Assembly: GCF_016894445.1 (NCBI RefSeq)
Contig: NZ_CP056775.1
Location: 496,001-560,000, forward strand
DNA from: Dyadobacter sandarakinus
GTDB lineage: Bacteria; Bacteroidota; Bacteroidia; Cytophagales; Spirosomataceae
Direction: 5' to 3'
DNA length: 64,000 nucleotides
How positions within the stretch are numbered: the first letter of the stretch is position 1; each line of letters opens with the position of its first letter. The position numbers and the translations under genes are program-made. This document shows, in pieces, positions 45,129-53,498 of the stretch. The notes under the pieces were generated by a model. It worked only from the letters and a program-made list of their open reading frames with translations, was not told where the DNA came from and did not search any database.

Positions 45129-46091
45129 ATGAAACCTTTTGAAATCAAGTCGGTCCGGGAGCTGCACCAGCTGCTAGCATTGCCCAATCCAAAACATCCG
45201 CTGGTAAGCGTCATGGATTTTGCGGCCATCAAATGTTTTGATGACGAGCAGCTGGAAGCAGTACGGTATGGCTTCTATTGCATTGCATTGAAAAAGAATT
45301 TCAAAGGTAAAATGCGTTACGGGCAACAGCATTATGACTTTGACGACGGCGTCATGACCTTTTTCGCACCAAACCAGGTGGTCGTGACCGAGATCCGGGA
45401 CGATTGGGAACTTGAAGGCATGTGGCTCGTGATCCATCCCGATTTCCTCAAAGGATTTCCGTTGGCGACAGGAATCCGCGAGTACGGGTATTTTTCCTAT
45501 GCCGTAAACGAAGCCCTTCATTTATCCCGGGACGAAGAAGAAAAGGTTTATGATCTGATGAAATTGATCGCTTCGGAAAGCGAAGCCAGGCCTGATCAAT
45601 CCTCACAGGTAATCATCATCAAACAAATTGAACTGCTGCTAAGCTATTGTGACCGGTTTTATCAACGCCAGTTTCTGACCAGGAAACAAGCCGGTAACCA
45701 TCTTCTGACCGCCTTTGAGCAGCTGCTTGAAAGTTATTTTAATGAAAACAGGTGCGAGGTGGACGGGATACCAAGCGTGTCTTTTTTTGCCGGCAAGCTG
45801 AGCCTTTCGCGCAACTACCTGAGTGATATGCTCCGCAGCATTACCGGCCTGAGTGCGCAGCAGCACATACAGCAAAAGTTGATTGAAAACGCCAAAATCA
45901 TGCTTGCTTCTTCTGATTTCAACATTTCAGAGGTAGCATATAAGCTGGGCTTTGACTATCCCCAGTCGTTTCATAAGCTTTTCAAAAACAAAACTTCCTT
46001 GTCTCCGCTTGAATACCGGAGAGGGGTTCTCGGGCAGTATCCGGAAACAAGTGAGGAGCAAAAATGGCAGAATTCCCCGCATTCTCGCTGA
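45129..46091 (+). CDS. AraC-family transcriptional regulator
   Basis: 320 residues. N-terminal sensor domain of cupin-like type (about 20-180) and C-terminal double helix-turn-helix (about 215-310): FFAGKLSLSRNYLSDMLRS and FNISEVAYKLGFDYPQSFHKLFKNKT, then SPLEYRR, the AraC hallmark. The ligand is unknown. It follows the SDR by 45 bp in the same direction and is closed by a terminator at 46.1 kb, so SDR-AraC may be one operon. Cytoplasmic. Confidence 0.95.
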   Translation: MKPFEIKSVRELHQLLALPNPKHPLVSVMDFAAIKCFDDEQLEAVRYGFYCIALKKNFKGKMRYGQQHYDFDDGVMTFFAPNQVVVTEIRDDWELEGMWLVIHPDFLKGFPLATGIREYGYFSYAVNEALHLSRDEEEKVYDLMKLIASESEARPDQSSQVIIIKQIELLLSYCDRFYQRQFLTRKQAGNHLLTAFEQLLESYFNENRCEVDGIPSVSFFAGKLSLSRNYLSDMLRSITGLSAQQHIQQKLIENAKIMLASSDFNISEVAYKLGFDYPQSFHKLFKNKTSLSPLEYRRGVLGQYPETSEEQKWQNSPHSR

Positions 46092-46110
46092 GTGAAAAAC
46101 CAACTTACGA

Positions 46111-46141
46111 AAGCCTGCAAAATCAACTTGCAGGCTTTTTT
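46111..46141 (+). terminator. terminator after AraC gene
   Basis: Arms AAGCCTGCAA (46111-46120) and TTGCAGGCTT (46128-46137) around AATCAAC, followed by a T run to about 46141. It lies 20 bp after the AraC stop. Confidence 0.9.
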
Positions 46142-46172
46142 GTTGCGGGACATAGCAAAATAGAAGGGTCCT

Positions 46173-46316
46173 ATGCAGGAAATAACCTGGGCCGGGTTTG
46201 AAAAGGTGAAGTTACGCGTCGGAACGATCCTGGAAGTGCCTGACTTCCCCGGGGCGCACAATCGCGAAATGATGCACGGCTGCCTTTTCCGGGATGGGTG
46301 GGAACGCTTTTTTTAG
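46173..46316 (+). pseudogene. 5' fragment of CsaA-type tRNA-binding domain gene
   Basis: ATG 46173 opens a 47-residue frame. The first 26 residues, containing EITWAGFEKVKLRVGTI and EVPDFP, match the start of CsaA-type tRNA-binding OB-fold proteins (ITWeDFekVdiRVGTI...eDFPeAr). After GAHN the similarity ends and the frame reads into unrelated residues to TAG 46314-46316, so about 80 residues of the domain are lost. No second part of the domain is seen downstream. It is non-functional as an OB-fold. The 3' junction near 46260 marks a deletion. Confidence 0.72.
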
Positions 46317-46385
46317 GTTTAAATGCGATGGATGCCGGCATGGTCCGGCACGACGAATTATCACCACTTAAACAAATCATTACCA

Positions 46386-46970
46386 ATGAAAATTGCATCA
46401 AGCATCATGACCCTGGCAACCATAACGATGTTGTGGGGCTGCGGGTCCAAGTCGACCGAATCGACGGACACAACCGAGTTTGCGGACAGTACCAACGAAG
46501 CAGCTGCCGATAATACCGGCAGCGACTCCACATCTTCTGCTATGGAAGATGATTCCGAATTTGCGGTAGAAGCGGCAAATGGCGGAATGGCTGAGGTAGC
46601 GCTGAGCAAAATTGCAGAAGAAAAGGCAACAGACCCGAAAGTGAAAGAATTTGCAAAACAGATGATTAAAGATCATACAAAAGCAAATGATGAACTGAAG
46701 GCACTGGCCACCAGCAAAAACATCACCCTGCCTTCGGCTCCCAATGAAGAAAAGCAAAAAGCTGCTTCGGACCTTGGCAGTAAGAGCGGCAGTGACTTTG
46801 ACAAAGCTTACATTGAGGTAATGAAAAAAGACCACGACCAAACTGTAAAGCTTTTTGAAGACGCGCAGAAAGAAGTAAAAGATGCAGAGCTGAAAGCTTT
46901 CATCGATAAAACTTTGCCGGTGATCAAGGCACATGCTGAACATGTAAAAGGTCTTGACAAGAGCAAATAA
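46386..46970 (+). CDS. DUF4142-family lipoprotein
   Basis: 194 residues from ATG 46386 (MKIASSIM); an upstream in-frame ATG at 46323 lacks signal features. Lipoprotein signal ending LWGC. A Ser/Thr/Asp-rich linker (about 22-55) leads to the DUF4142 four-helix domain (about 58-190): AANGGMAEVALSKIAEEKA, KEFAKQMIKDHTKAN, and AYIEVMKKDHDQTVKLFEDA with the typical His. Ferritin-like helical bundles of this group are linked to outer-membrane or stress functions, but activity is unproven. Periplasmic. Followed by a strong hairpin. Confidence 0.92.
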   Translation: MKIASSIMTLATITMLWGCGSKSTESTDTTEFADSTNEAAADNTGSDSTSSAMEDDSEFAVEAANGGMAEVALSKIAEEKATDPKVKEFAKQMIKDHTKANDELKALATSKNITLPSAPNEEKQKAASDLGSKSGSDFDKAYIEVMKKDHDQTVKLFEDAQKEVKDAELKAFIDKTLPVIKAHAEHVKGLDKSK

Positions 46971-46989
46971 TTGAGCCAGTTTCTTTTTG

Positions 46990-47026
46990 AAGCCGGCAGC
47001 CAGGATCCTGGCTGTCGGCTTTTTTT
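46990..47026 (+). terminator. terminator after DUF4142 gene
   Basis: Arms 46990-47005 and 47006-47021 pair over about 16 bp with one mismatch (core GCCAGGATCCTGGC), followed by TTTTTTT to 47026. It is 20 bp after the DUF4142 stop and lies between convergent genes. Confidence 0.9.
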
Positions 47027-47102
47027 ATGTTGATGGATAGTAACCCGCAAGTTCTATTTTATGCATCTATTGCATGTAAGCAGACCCTGATCACGGATTT
47101 CC

Positions 47103-48587
47103 TTAGAATACATTCAAACGCAAAAAAAACTGACCATTCAAAGGCTTTAATGAAAATGGCTGTATCCTGGAAACACCAGTGACCGGCAAGATCACATTCA
47201 CCCCTGCCTGAAAGCGTCCGGGGTTAAAAAGAATACCGGCCTTCAATGATAAAAGTCCGGGGCGCATATGCTGCGACAATCCTGCCGGTCTGGTGATGGT
47301 AGCGAGCGCTCCGGGGTATACTTTACCTTCATAGTTTTCGATTTCCTTCCGTACGAGCGCGTGTAAAAAGTGGTTGTAAGCTACCCCGCCGCCCACCGCG
47401 AAAATCCTCGTCGTCTGGTAATGATAATACATACTGAAATTCAGCCCGGTTGCTTTTTTCAGCCGCACATTGTTGTAGGTCTTCAATGAATCATGGATGG
47501 TGATGGGGTCAACGGTATGCACCAGTAATGTACTGTTTCCGAAGTAGGTTTGATGGGGTGAAAAAGTGAATGATACTGCATGCTGTTTCCAGTTTCTGGA
47601 AACAAAAATGCCCGGAACAAGTACCCATGCAGGCTTGCTGACGCTGTCTTTTCCGGCAAAAAGATATTCCGTACGATTTAGGGAGCTGTTGATACTCCAC
47701 TCCGGTCCGAACTGTATGCTGCTGACTTTTCCGGCGGCCTCGGCACGTGCGTGTTGCTGCGGGATCTGAATCCTGGTATCAGGCTGTACTTTCCGGATTG
47801 GTATTGTAGTCAGGAATATGGGTTTCATAGGACGTACTTGAATGGAATTATCGGTCTTCGTACCCTTGTCTGAGCCGGACCACAGAGGGCTGCCAGGAAC
47901 GTCGCCGGCTGATCTGTTCCTGCTTTCTGCCTTCGCGGCTGCTCCGTCAGATCGTTTTTTATGGGCCTCTTTACCGCTGGCCAGAAAACCAGTTCCCAGG
48001 TTATTACTCCGCTGCATATCATCCGGCAATATTACTTTCTGCAAAACTTCGCGGGAATGAAGCTTTGCATCCGGATCTGGCCGGTTGCTTTTTGAAGCGG
48101 ATAATGCTGCCGGCTGCTCAACCCCGGCTTGTGGTTTGAAACTGGTATTCTCTGCCCGGTCACCAGCCTGATCCGGTGCGGAGGTATGGGGTATGTTCCT
48201 GTATCCCACTTTGGGGCCCGCCCCGTTCTCCGTGGAATCAGCTTTTTTTATTTGGACAAAAGGTGCGGCATGTACAGCTGGCTCAGCTTTCTTGTTCTGA
48301 TCAATAACTGTCAAAGCAGTAGAGTTCCTGGCTTTCAGGTCTTTGCCGCTGCCGGCAGGTAAGGTGGTTTTGATAAAAACAATGGCAGCTACTACCGTGA
48401 CGGCACTGATGCCGGAAAGCGCGAACTTGTATTTTAACAGCTTGGCGATCAGTTTTGATCCTGCGGCCGGGGCAATGCCCGCAGCCAACATGCCACTCAT
48501 CTGTGTCCACGCTTCATCAGCAGGAATTTCAGGTTCCGGCAGTGGGTCGTGGCTGTACTTGTCGATATTCACGTTTTTCTTTTTCAC
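47103..48587 (-). CDS. candidate dual-membrane-spanning anti-sigma factor
   Basis: 494 residues in four parts: a charged cytoplasmic segment (about 1-52) with PADEAWTQM; one inner-membrane helix (about 55-75, SAVTVVAAIVFI); a long Ser/Pro/Lys-rich low-complexity stretch (about 80-285); and a beta-rich C-terminal domain (about 290-494) ending FFLRLNVF with a terminal Phe as in outer-membrane barrels. This layout matches the Bacteroides Dma-type anti-sigma factors, which span both membranes and control a paired ECF sigma factor. It starts 4 bp after the sigma stop (48592). It would hold the sigma factor at the inner membrane until an outer-membrane cue frees it. No protease site is inferred. 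Confidence 0.68.
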   Translation of the reverse strand: MKKKNVNIDKYSHDPLPEPEIPADEAWTQMSGMLAAGIAPAAGSKLIAKLLKYKFALSGISAVTVVAAIVFIKTTLPAGSGKDLKARNSTALTVIDQNKKAEPAVHAAPFVQIKKADSTENGAGPKVGYRNIPHTSAPDQAGDRAENTSFKPQAGVEQPAALSASKSNRPDPDAKLHSREVLQKVILPDDMQRSNNLGTGFLASGKEAHKKRSDGAAAKAESRNRSAGDVPGSPLWSGSDKGTKTDNSIQVRPMKPIFLTTIPIRKVQPDTRIQIPQQHARAEAAGKVSSIQFGPEWSINSSLNRTEYLFAGKDSVSKPAWVLVPGIFVSRNWKQHAVSFTFSPHQTYFGNSTLLVHTVDPITIHDSLKTYNNVRLKKATGLNFSMYYHYQTTRIFAVGGGVAYNHFLHALVRKEIENYEGKVYPGALATITRPAGLSQHMRPGLLSLKAGILFNPGRFQAGVNVILPVTGVSRIQPFSLKPLNGQFFLRLNVF

Positions 48588-48591
48588 GATG

Positions 48592-49128
48592 CTAGCGAAG
48601 TGCTTTTTCCAAAATGGATTTCAATCTGTTCCTGCTCTCACTCAGGTGCCATTTGACAGTTCCCTCACGGATATTCAGCGCCTCTGATATTTCTTTTACC
48701 GAAAAGCCGTCAAGGTAAAACAGCCCGCATATTCGCCTCGTCGCAACAGGCAACTGCATGAGATATACTTGTATATCGCCAGCATTCAGGGCATCCAGCG
48801 GATTTTCAGGAGACTCAAACCCCATCTTGTCATCAATTTCGTCATAATGGAAAGCCTGGGTTTTGCGGTTGCGCAGGAGAGTGAGCGCAGCATTTCTCAC
48901 GATCGTGTACATCCAGCTGAAAAACTCGCCTTTCTGAGGATCGTACTGATCTACATGCTGGAAAACCCGGAGCATTCCATTATTCAATGCGGTCAGTACA
49001 TCATGTTTTTCATCAAAAAAATTCCTGCACAATGCGAACAGCGCAGGGTAAAACCGCCGGTACAGTTTTTCCTGACTCTGACGGTCCCTGCGCCGGCATC
49101 CGGCCAATAATGTTTCAAGGCTATCCAA
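48592..49128 (-). CDS. ECF-type RNA polymerase sigma factor
   Basis: 178 residues. Region 2: LYRRFYPALFALCRNFF, MLRVFQHVDQYDP, FFSWMYTIVRNAAL; region 4: LPVATRRICGLFYLDGFSVKEISEAL and REGTVKWHLSESRNRLK, the helix-turn-helix that reads the -35 element. No extra domain, so a minimal ECF sigma. It is co-transcribed with the membrane-spanning anti-sigma candidate, 4 bp downstream. It would switch on genes for envelope or stress response. Cytoplasmic. Confidence 0.95.
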   Translation of the reverse strand: MDSLETLLAGCRRRDRQSQEKLYRRFYPALFALCRNFFDEKHDVLTALNNGMLRVFQHVDQYDPQKGEFFSWMYTIVRNAALTLLRNRKTQAFHYDEIDDKMGFESPENPLDALNAGDIQVYLMQLPVATRRICGLFYLDGFSVKEISEALNIREGTVKWHLSESRNRLKSILEKALR

Positions 49129-49188
49129 ATGACTCTGTTTTACAAACCTGCTGTTTGCGGTTGGCCGGTTATTTTTATGAAGATGCTT

Positions 49189-49965
49189 TTAAATGGATTT
49201 GGTTGTGAATATGACCCCGCTCTCGTAAGGCCAGTTGAATGTATAACCCCGGCCGGTTCTCGTGAAGGTGCCTTTGTACGTCTTCCCGTTGAAGCTGATC
49301 ACCAGGTTGCCGGTCGTGCCGTCACTGATGTGGGTACCGACCACAAATATTCCCTTTGACGGAACCTGGCCGGGCGTGCACTCGAGGGAAACATCAACAC
49401 CCTCCACGGCACATTCATATTGGCTGCCTGTTTTGGTGCTTTTGAGCCAGAGATTATTTTCGGTGCAATTGTAGGCCTTGCGGGTGGTTAACTGAAGATC
49501 CAGGTACCGGGCAGAATCCGCCAAAGCGCGCGGGGTTACCAGCAGCTCGTCATCCTGCTGTATTTTTTGCGCATAATCAGGGCGCTGGTAAATTTCGTGA
49601 CTGATTTCAACATCAATAAAAGCGGTATCCGTTCCTATGCTGTCGATGGCAAGCACCCTGTACTTGCCTGCTTCCTGAAAATAGACCATGCTTTTTGTGC
49701 CCTGATTTTCCACTACCTGTTTAGGGATGACGCGCCACTTAACAAAGGGGCTTTTGGCATTGACCAAGGTAAATTGTGTTGGTTCCTTTCGCTTGATCCC
49801 AGCCGTTTTTGCAGTTTCGATCCGGGAAGGTGCGCTGCCGCTTTCTTCTTCAGCGGTCCTTGCATTGGACGGCACGGGCGATTCGCTTTCCAATGTGTTT
49901 CTTTCACAGGCGACCAGCTGTACAAACAGCAGGGCCATTAATAATACGAGGGATCCTTTTTTCAT
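49189..49965 (-). CDS. hypothetical lipoprotein
   Basis: 258 residues from ATG 49965 (MKKGSLV); the ATG two codons earlier is also possible. Lipoprotein signal with LVAC near residue 20. After an acidic Ser/Glu linker, a domain with WRVIPKQVVENQGTKSMVYF and later cysteines (NCTENN, ECAVEG, LECTPG) suggests a disulfide-stabilised beta fold. No family recognised. It precedes the sigma/anti-sigma pair (60 bp) on the same strand and may be part of that operon. Periplasmic or surface. Confidence 0.72.
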   Translation of the reverse strand: MKKGSLVLLMALLFVQLVACERNTLESESPVPSNARTAEEESGSAPSRIETAKTAGIKRKEPTQFTLVNAKSPFVKWRVIPKQVVENQGTKSMVYFQEAGKYRVLAIDSIGTDTAFIDVEISHEIYQRPDYAQKIQQDDELLVTPRALADSARYLDLQLTTRKAYNCTENNLWLKSTKTGSQYECAVEGVDVSLECTPGQVPSKGIFVVGTHISDGTTGNLVISFNGKTYKGTFTRTGRGYTFNWPYESGVIFTTKSI

Positions 49966-50230
49966 CACCATGGTATTGAGCGTTTAAGAATGTGCTGGCA
50001 GGTTGATCCTGTCAATACAATAAACTACAATGACCAGGCGGCAGGTTGGGTGGAGAAAAAAATATTAATGAGCAGTAAATTCGCTTTGAAAGAATAGTCA
50101 TATTCCCGGCCAGGATGGGTATCTTTCAATACCGGAAGGTGCATGATGCTTGTGCCGGATTGGAAGCCAGCTGTGCAGATAACCCGTAACATTACCTTTG
50201 GTTTGGTAACAACTATTTTCTTACGCTGCT

Positions 50231-50620
50231 ATGAAAACGAAAGTACATCCTGATTTTATCAAGGCATCAAACCTCATTTTCGTCTCTGCGGCGCTGGGGA
50301 TCATCAGTGTGCTGATCGCCGGGAAGGATTTGTCTGATGCCAGGGTTGCATCGGCATTGATCATGGTAACGGGCATTACCTGTGCGACTGCCCATCTGAT
50401 CAGAAGGGGCGTGGAGTGGGTCAGGTATTTCTTTATGGCCAGCGTTGTGATAGGCACGCTGCTTGCACCGTTTATATGGGGAATTAATATTAAAACGGCT
50501 TCTGAAATCATCATTTACATCATACAGGGTATTTTGCAGATCTGGGCTTTTATTCTGCTTTTCAAGGCCAGAAGTACAGGCTACATACCGGATTCCAACC
50601 TGCCGGAGTCACAGCAATAG
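50231..50620 (+). CDS. hypothetical four-helix membrane protein
   Basis: 129 residues with four hydrophobic segments (about 12-30, 40-58, 66-84, 92-112) and polar ends; C-terminus polar. No motif recognised. The stop at 50620 abuts the stop of the convergent gene at 50621 without a gap. Inner-membrane protein; function unknown. Confidence 0.7.
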   Translation: MKTKVHPDFIKASNLIFVSAALGIISVLIAGKDLSDARVASALIMVTGITCATAHLIRRGVEWVRYFFMASVVIGTLLAPFIWGINIKTASEIIIYIIQGILQIWAFILLFKARSTGYIPDSNLPESQQ

Positions 50621-50902
50621 TCAGTTGTTTTTCGGTCTTGCCGCATGCGACCCGGCCTGGTTGCTCCGCATATTGAAATACTCGACAATACACCTTCCGA
50701 TTTGCTCCACATCTTTGAAGCCCGTATTGGAAACCGGTACCCAGTAAAATCCGCCTTCGTCTTTTTTTCGGGTAATCACAATTTCGGGTTGCGCATTACC
50801 GAATGATATATTGAAAACCTTCCGCCCCGAAACAAAGTGCGGAGTGACCAGAATGGTCGAATTCTGGAAGTTCAGGTTGAAAGACTGATTATATAAAGCC
50901 AT
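50621..50902 (-). CDS. small hypothetical protein
   Basis: 93 residues, soluble: SFNLNFQNSTILVTPHF, KVFNISFGNAQPEIVITRKKDEG, then a helix IGRCIVEYFNMR. Looks like a small Bacteroidota family of beta-rich proteins without assigned function. It ends exactly where the plus-strand membrane protein gene ends. Confidence 0.6.
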   Translation of the reverse strand: MALYNQSFNLNFQNSTILVTPHFVSGRKVFNISFGNAQPEIVITRKKDEGGFYWVPVSNTGFKDVEQIGRCIVEYFNMRSNQAGSHAARPKNN

Positions 50903-51034
50903 GATGTTGTATAGTTAGTGAAGGCAGTGCAAACCACCCGGTTTCAGGCCGGATGTCTGTTGTATAGATAACGTAAATACTATACCATCAAGATACTGCC
51001 GGAAAATACGAATGGTAAGGTCATTATAAACAAA

Positions 51035-51060
51035 GAAAGCTGGCGCCAGCGCCAGCTTTC
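51035..51060 (-). terminator. terminator after DUF892 gene
   Basis: Arms GAAAGCTGGC (51035-51044) and GCCAGCTTTC (51051-51060) around GCCAGC, followed on the minus strand by a T-rich stretch. It is 24 bp past the DUF892 stop. Confidence 0.78.
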
Positions 51061-51083
51061 CTAACGGTGCGGGATTGCCGGTT

Positions 51084-51635
51084 TTATTCCGCGCTTGCTT
51101 CCTGGTTAACGTACGACTCAGCAAGTTCAGTAAGGATGTGATCTGTTTCACCTTCCTGATCCAGCGTCTGTTGCAAAAGTGTGGCTGCTTCTTCATAGCC
51201 AAGGGTGCGTGCGATATTGCGAAGCGTACCATACGAGGCAATTTCATAGTGCTCTACCTTCTGGGCCGCCATGATGAGTCCGCAATCACGAACCATGGTT
51301 CCTTTTTCCGTACTCTCGATAATTTCGTTGGCTTCTGCAATGAGGCCTTCCATGGCAGCACATTTTTTGGCTTGTGCCTTTTCACCTATGATTTCAAACA
51401 CCTGCTCTACGGTCACGATCTGCTGCTCGGTTTGCGTTGTATGCAGCTCAAATGCAGATTTCAGTTCTTCGGATGTGGCACTTTTAGAAAGTTTTACCAA
51501 TGCCTTCGCCAGGTTTTTTTCTGCCCAGTAAATGTCTTTAAGACCATCTACAAACAATTCCTTCAGTTTTTCACCATCTTGTTCGGTGATCTGTTTAGTG
51601 GCGGCAGTTTTACTTTTTGTGGTTTTCATAATCAT
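51084..51635 (-). CDS. DUF892 ferritin-like protein (YciE/YciF family)
   Basis: 183 residues; ATG at 51629 is an equal alternative start. Four-helix ferritin-like bundle: LKELFVDGLKDIYWAEKNL, ELHTTQTEQQIVTVEQVFE, MRDC-type stretch VRDCGLIMAAQKVEHYEIASYGTL, and a C-terminal helix with LTELAESY. Glu/His positions (E in YWAEK, E and H in KVEHYE) are those of the di-metal site. The family is stress-induced, in Bacteroidota and enterics. Single gene with its own terminator. Cytoplasmic. Confidence 0.93.
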   Translation of the reverse strand: MIMKTTKSKTAATKQITEQDGEKLKELFVDGLKDIYWAEKNLAKALVKLSKSATSEELKSAFELHTTQTEQQIVTVEQVFEIIGEKAQAKKCAAMEGLIAEANEIIESTEKGTMVRDCGLIMAAQKVEHYEIASYGTLRNIARTLGYEEAATLLQQTLDQEGETDHILTELAESYVNQEASAE

Positions 51636-51951
51636 GCAATTTTGTTGATTGAAGGTATTTTTAATACGGGATAGTTTACAAAACGCATACCAGCAAACCG
51701 CCTGCCGGGAAATAACCAGCTATACTTTGAAGAAAGTAAATCCGGATCTGGATCGATGAGCTACGTACGCGCTGGCAACCACGCTGTAAAAGGCAAAACA
51801 AAATGCAACACTGCACGTCGGTAAATCCTATCGATCTTGTAAGGCCTCTTAGTAGCCACTACTGCGGCGGGTTTCTGCGCCCTGAATGAGCACTGGTATA
51901 CCCAACATTGCGAACACTGCGGCTGGAAGGACCGGACAAAAAGCAACATAC
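51636..51951. other. 316-bp intergenic region, no feature seen
   Basis: Lies between two minus-strand genes, DUF892 and the DHFR-like gene. A long minus-strand frame (51761-52144) crosses it but mostly overlaps the DHFR-like gene in another frame. No hairpin or promoter box is convincing. Confidence 0.4.
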
Positions 51952-52506
51952 TTACCTGAATCGGTAGTAAAGTACGATTGCGCCGGACGCCAAAGTTTTT
52001 GTCCTTTCGAGCTTTAAAAACGTTTTTTCGCCGATCAGGTCCAGTAAAGGCAAACCTTTGCCCACAATAACCGGATGAATGGCCAGCTGCAGTTCGTCCA
52101 CGAGGCCGTGGTTTATCAAAGCCGCTATCAAGCTTCGGCTGCAAACCAGGATGTCTTTGCCGGGCAGCTCCCTCACAGTCAGAACTTCCTTCCGTAGCTC
52201 TTGGGCGGCGATCCTTGCACTGGACCAGTCAACGTTTTTCAGCGTGCGGGAAAAAACAACTTTTGGGATGCGGTCGATGCTGACTGCAAAATCATCCGTC
52301 AGCTTATCGCCCGTCGGGTTCGCCAGAATGCCCTTCCAGTACTCCATGAGCTGGTAGGTGATCCTTCCATACAATGCAAGATCCGCCCCGTTGATTAAAT
52401 TGCTGTAGTGTGCATGCAGTTCATCGTCTGCCATGACGGCCGTATGGTCGCAATATCCGTCAAGCGTCATATTGATGGCTGCGATGATTTTTCTCCTGTT
52501 TGCCAC
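51952..52506 (-). CDS. dihydrofolate reductase-family (RibD C-terminal type) protein
   Basis: 184 residues. DHFR-like fold: start RRKIIAAINMTLDGYCDH, LYGRITYQLMEYWKG, KVVFSRTLKNVDWS, then VCSRSLIAALINHGLVDELQLAIHPVIVGKG, which matches the RibD C-terminal domain. It uses NADPH to reduce an unknown pterin- or flavin-like ring. In several genomes such YyaP/YwjB-type proteins stand alone, as here. Cytoplasmic. Confidence 0.9.
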   Translation of the reverse strand: MANRRKIIAAINMTLDGYCDHTAVMADDELHAHYSNLINGADLALYGRITYQLMEYWKGILANPTGDKLTDDFAVSIDRIPKVVFSRTLKNVDWSSARIAAQELRKEVLTVRELPGKDILVCSRSLIAALINHGLVDELQLAIHPVIVGKGLPLLDLIGEKTFLKLERTKTLASGAIVLYYRFR

Positions 52507-52802
52507 AGTTCAGCGATTTAAATGAAACAATACGTTTTTTCAATGCTTCAAAAGTAAACAAGTCAGCAACCTGTTTGGCAGGTGAAACCGGACATCTGTC
52601 AGGGGGATCTGTGCCAATAAATAAACCTGATTACGAACGTTTACTCTTAATCACATACAGGATATTAATGCACTTTGCTCATTTACAATTAAAACGATTA
52701 TGTCATAGCATTTTAAATATATTAATCCGGATCATTGAGAGTAAAAAGAGCCTATCGTTCACTTCACAATCGTAATCATGTATCATTTAAACCACCACGA
52801 TT

Positions 52803-53099
52803 ATGTACGCCAGAGTTGTTCAGGTTCTCTTGAACCAGGATCATTTAAATGACGCCACGAATTATTTCCAGGATTCGGTAGGCCCTGCACTGAAAGACAT
52901 GGCAGGATTTAAAAACAGCCGCTTTTTAATTAATACCAAAACCAGTCAATGCCTGATGGTGACACTCTGGGAAACCGAAGAAGCACGCACCGCAGCGGAG
53001 ACAAACGGATTTTTGCAAAGTGTAATGGTGGCCATGAAACCATACTTTGCCGCTCAGCCTGTGATTGATTATTATGAAGTCGCCGTCCAGGTTGTTTGA
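52803..53099 (+). CDS. small ABM-like dimeric alpha-beta barrel protein
   Basis: 98 residues with the pattern of antibiotic-biosynthesis monooxygenase-like proteins: N-terminal strand MYARVVQVLL, helix NYFQDSVGPALKDMAGF, strand MVTLWETEEARTAA, and a final strand. Catalytic assignment is not possible. It precedes the NTF2-like gene by 48 bp in the same direction. Cytoplasmic. Confidence 0.68.
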   Translation: MYARVVQVLLNQDHLNDATNYFQDSVGPALKDMAGFKNSRFLINTKTSQCLMVTLWETEEARTAAETNGFLQSVMVAMKPYFAAQPVIDYYEVAVQVV

Positions 53100-53147
53100 G
53101 AATAAACAATTGTTCAAATACATTTAAATAAAAATAACCAGCTTGCA

Positions 53148-53498
53148 TTGACGAATCTGAATAACAAATCCATTCTGGAAGTGGCAAATGCTGCAATTAC
53201 AAAAGGTGATTATGAGGGCTTTTTGTCTTTTTGTACAGAGGACACCACGTGGACGTTCGTGGGCGAACAAACGTTGCAGGGAAAAGAAGCAGTGCGGAAA
53301 TATATGGCGGCAACCTACCAGGAACCGCCAAAGTTTATAGTTGAAAACCTGATTGCCGAGGGCGACTTCGTTACCGCCCTCGGCCAGATCACCCTGAAAG
53401 ATGTAAACGGGAATAGGACAGATTATTCTTATTGCGATGTCTGGGAATTCAGGGAAGGCAAAATGGCAGCATTGAAAGCATTTGTTATTGAAGGCTGA
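53148..53498 (+). CDS. NTF2/SnoaL-like protein
   Basis: 116 residues. Start TTG 53148 (MTNLNNK); no nearby ATG fits, since the conserved part begins at once (LEVANAAITKGDYEGFLSFCTEDTTWTFVG). Middle LQGKEAVRKYMAATY and strands VTALGQITLKD, TDYSYCDVWEFREGKM are typical of SnoaL-like proteins. Its 3' end overlaps the stop region of the convergent M48 gene by 70 bp. Pocket-forming fold; ligand unknown. Confidence 0.85.
   Translation: MTNLNNKSILEVANAAITKGDYEGFLSFCTEDTTWTFVGEQTLQGKEAVRKYMAATYQEPPKFIVENLIAEGDFVTALGQITLKDVNGNRTDYSYCDVWEFREGKMAALKAFVIEG

Noticed and set aside
52500..52775. 91-codon plus-strand frame upstream of the ABM-like gene
   Set aside because: Begins inside the antisense end of the DHFR-like gene, and its composition is not protein-like.
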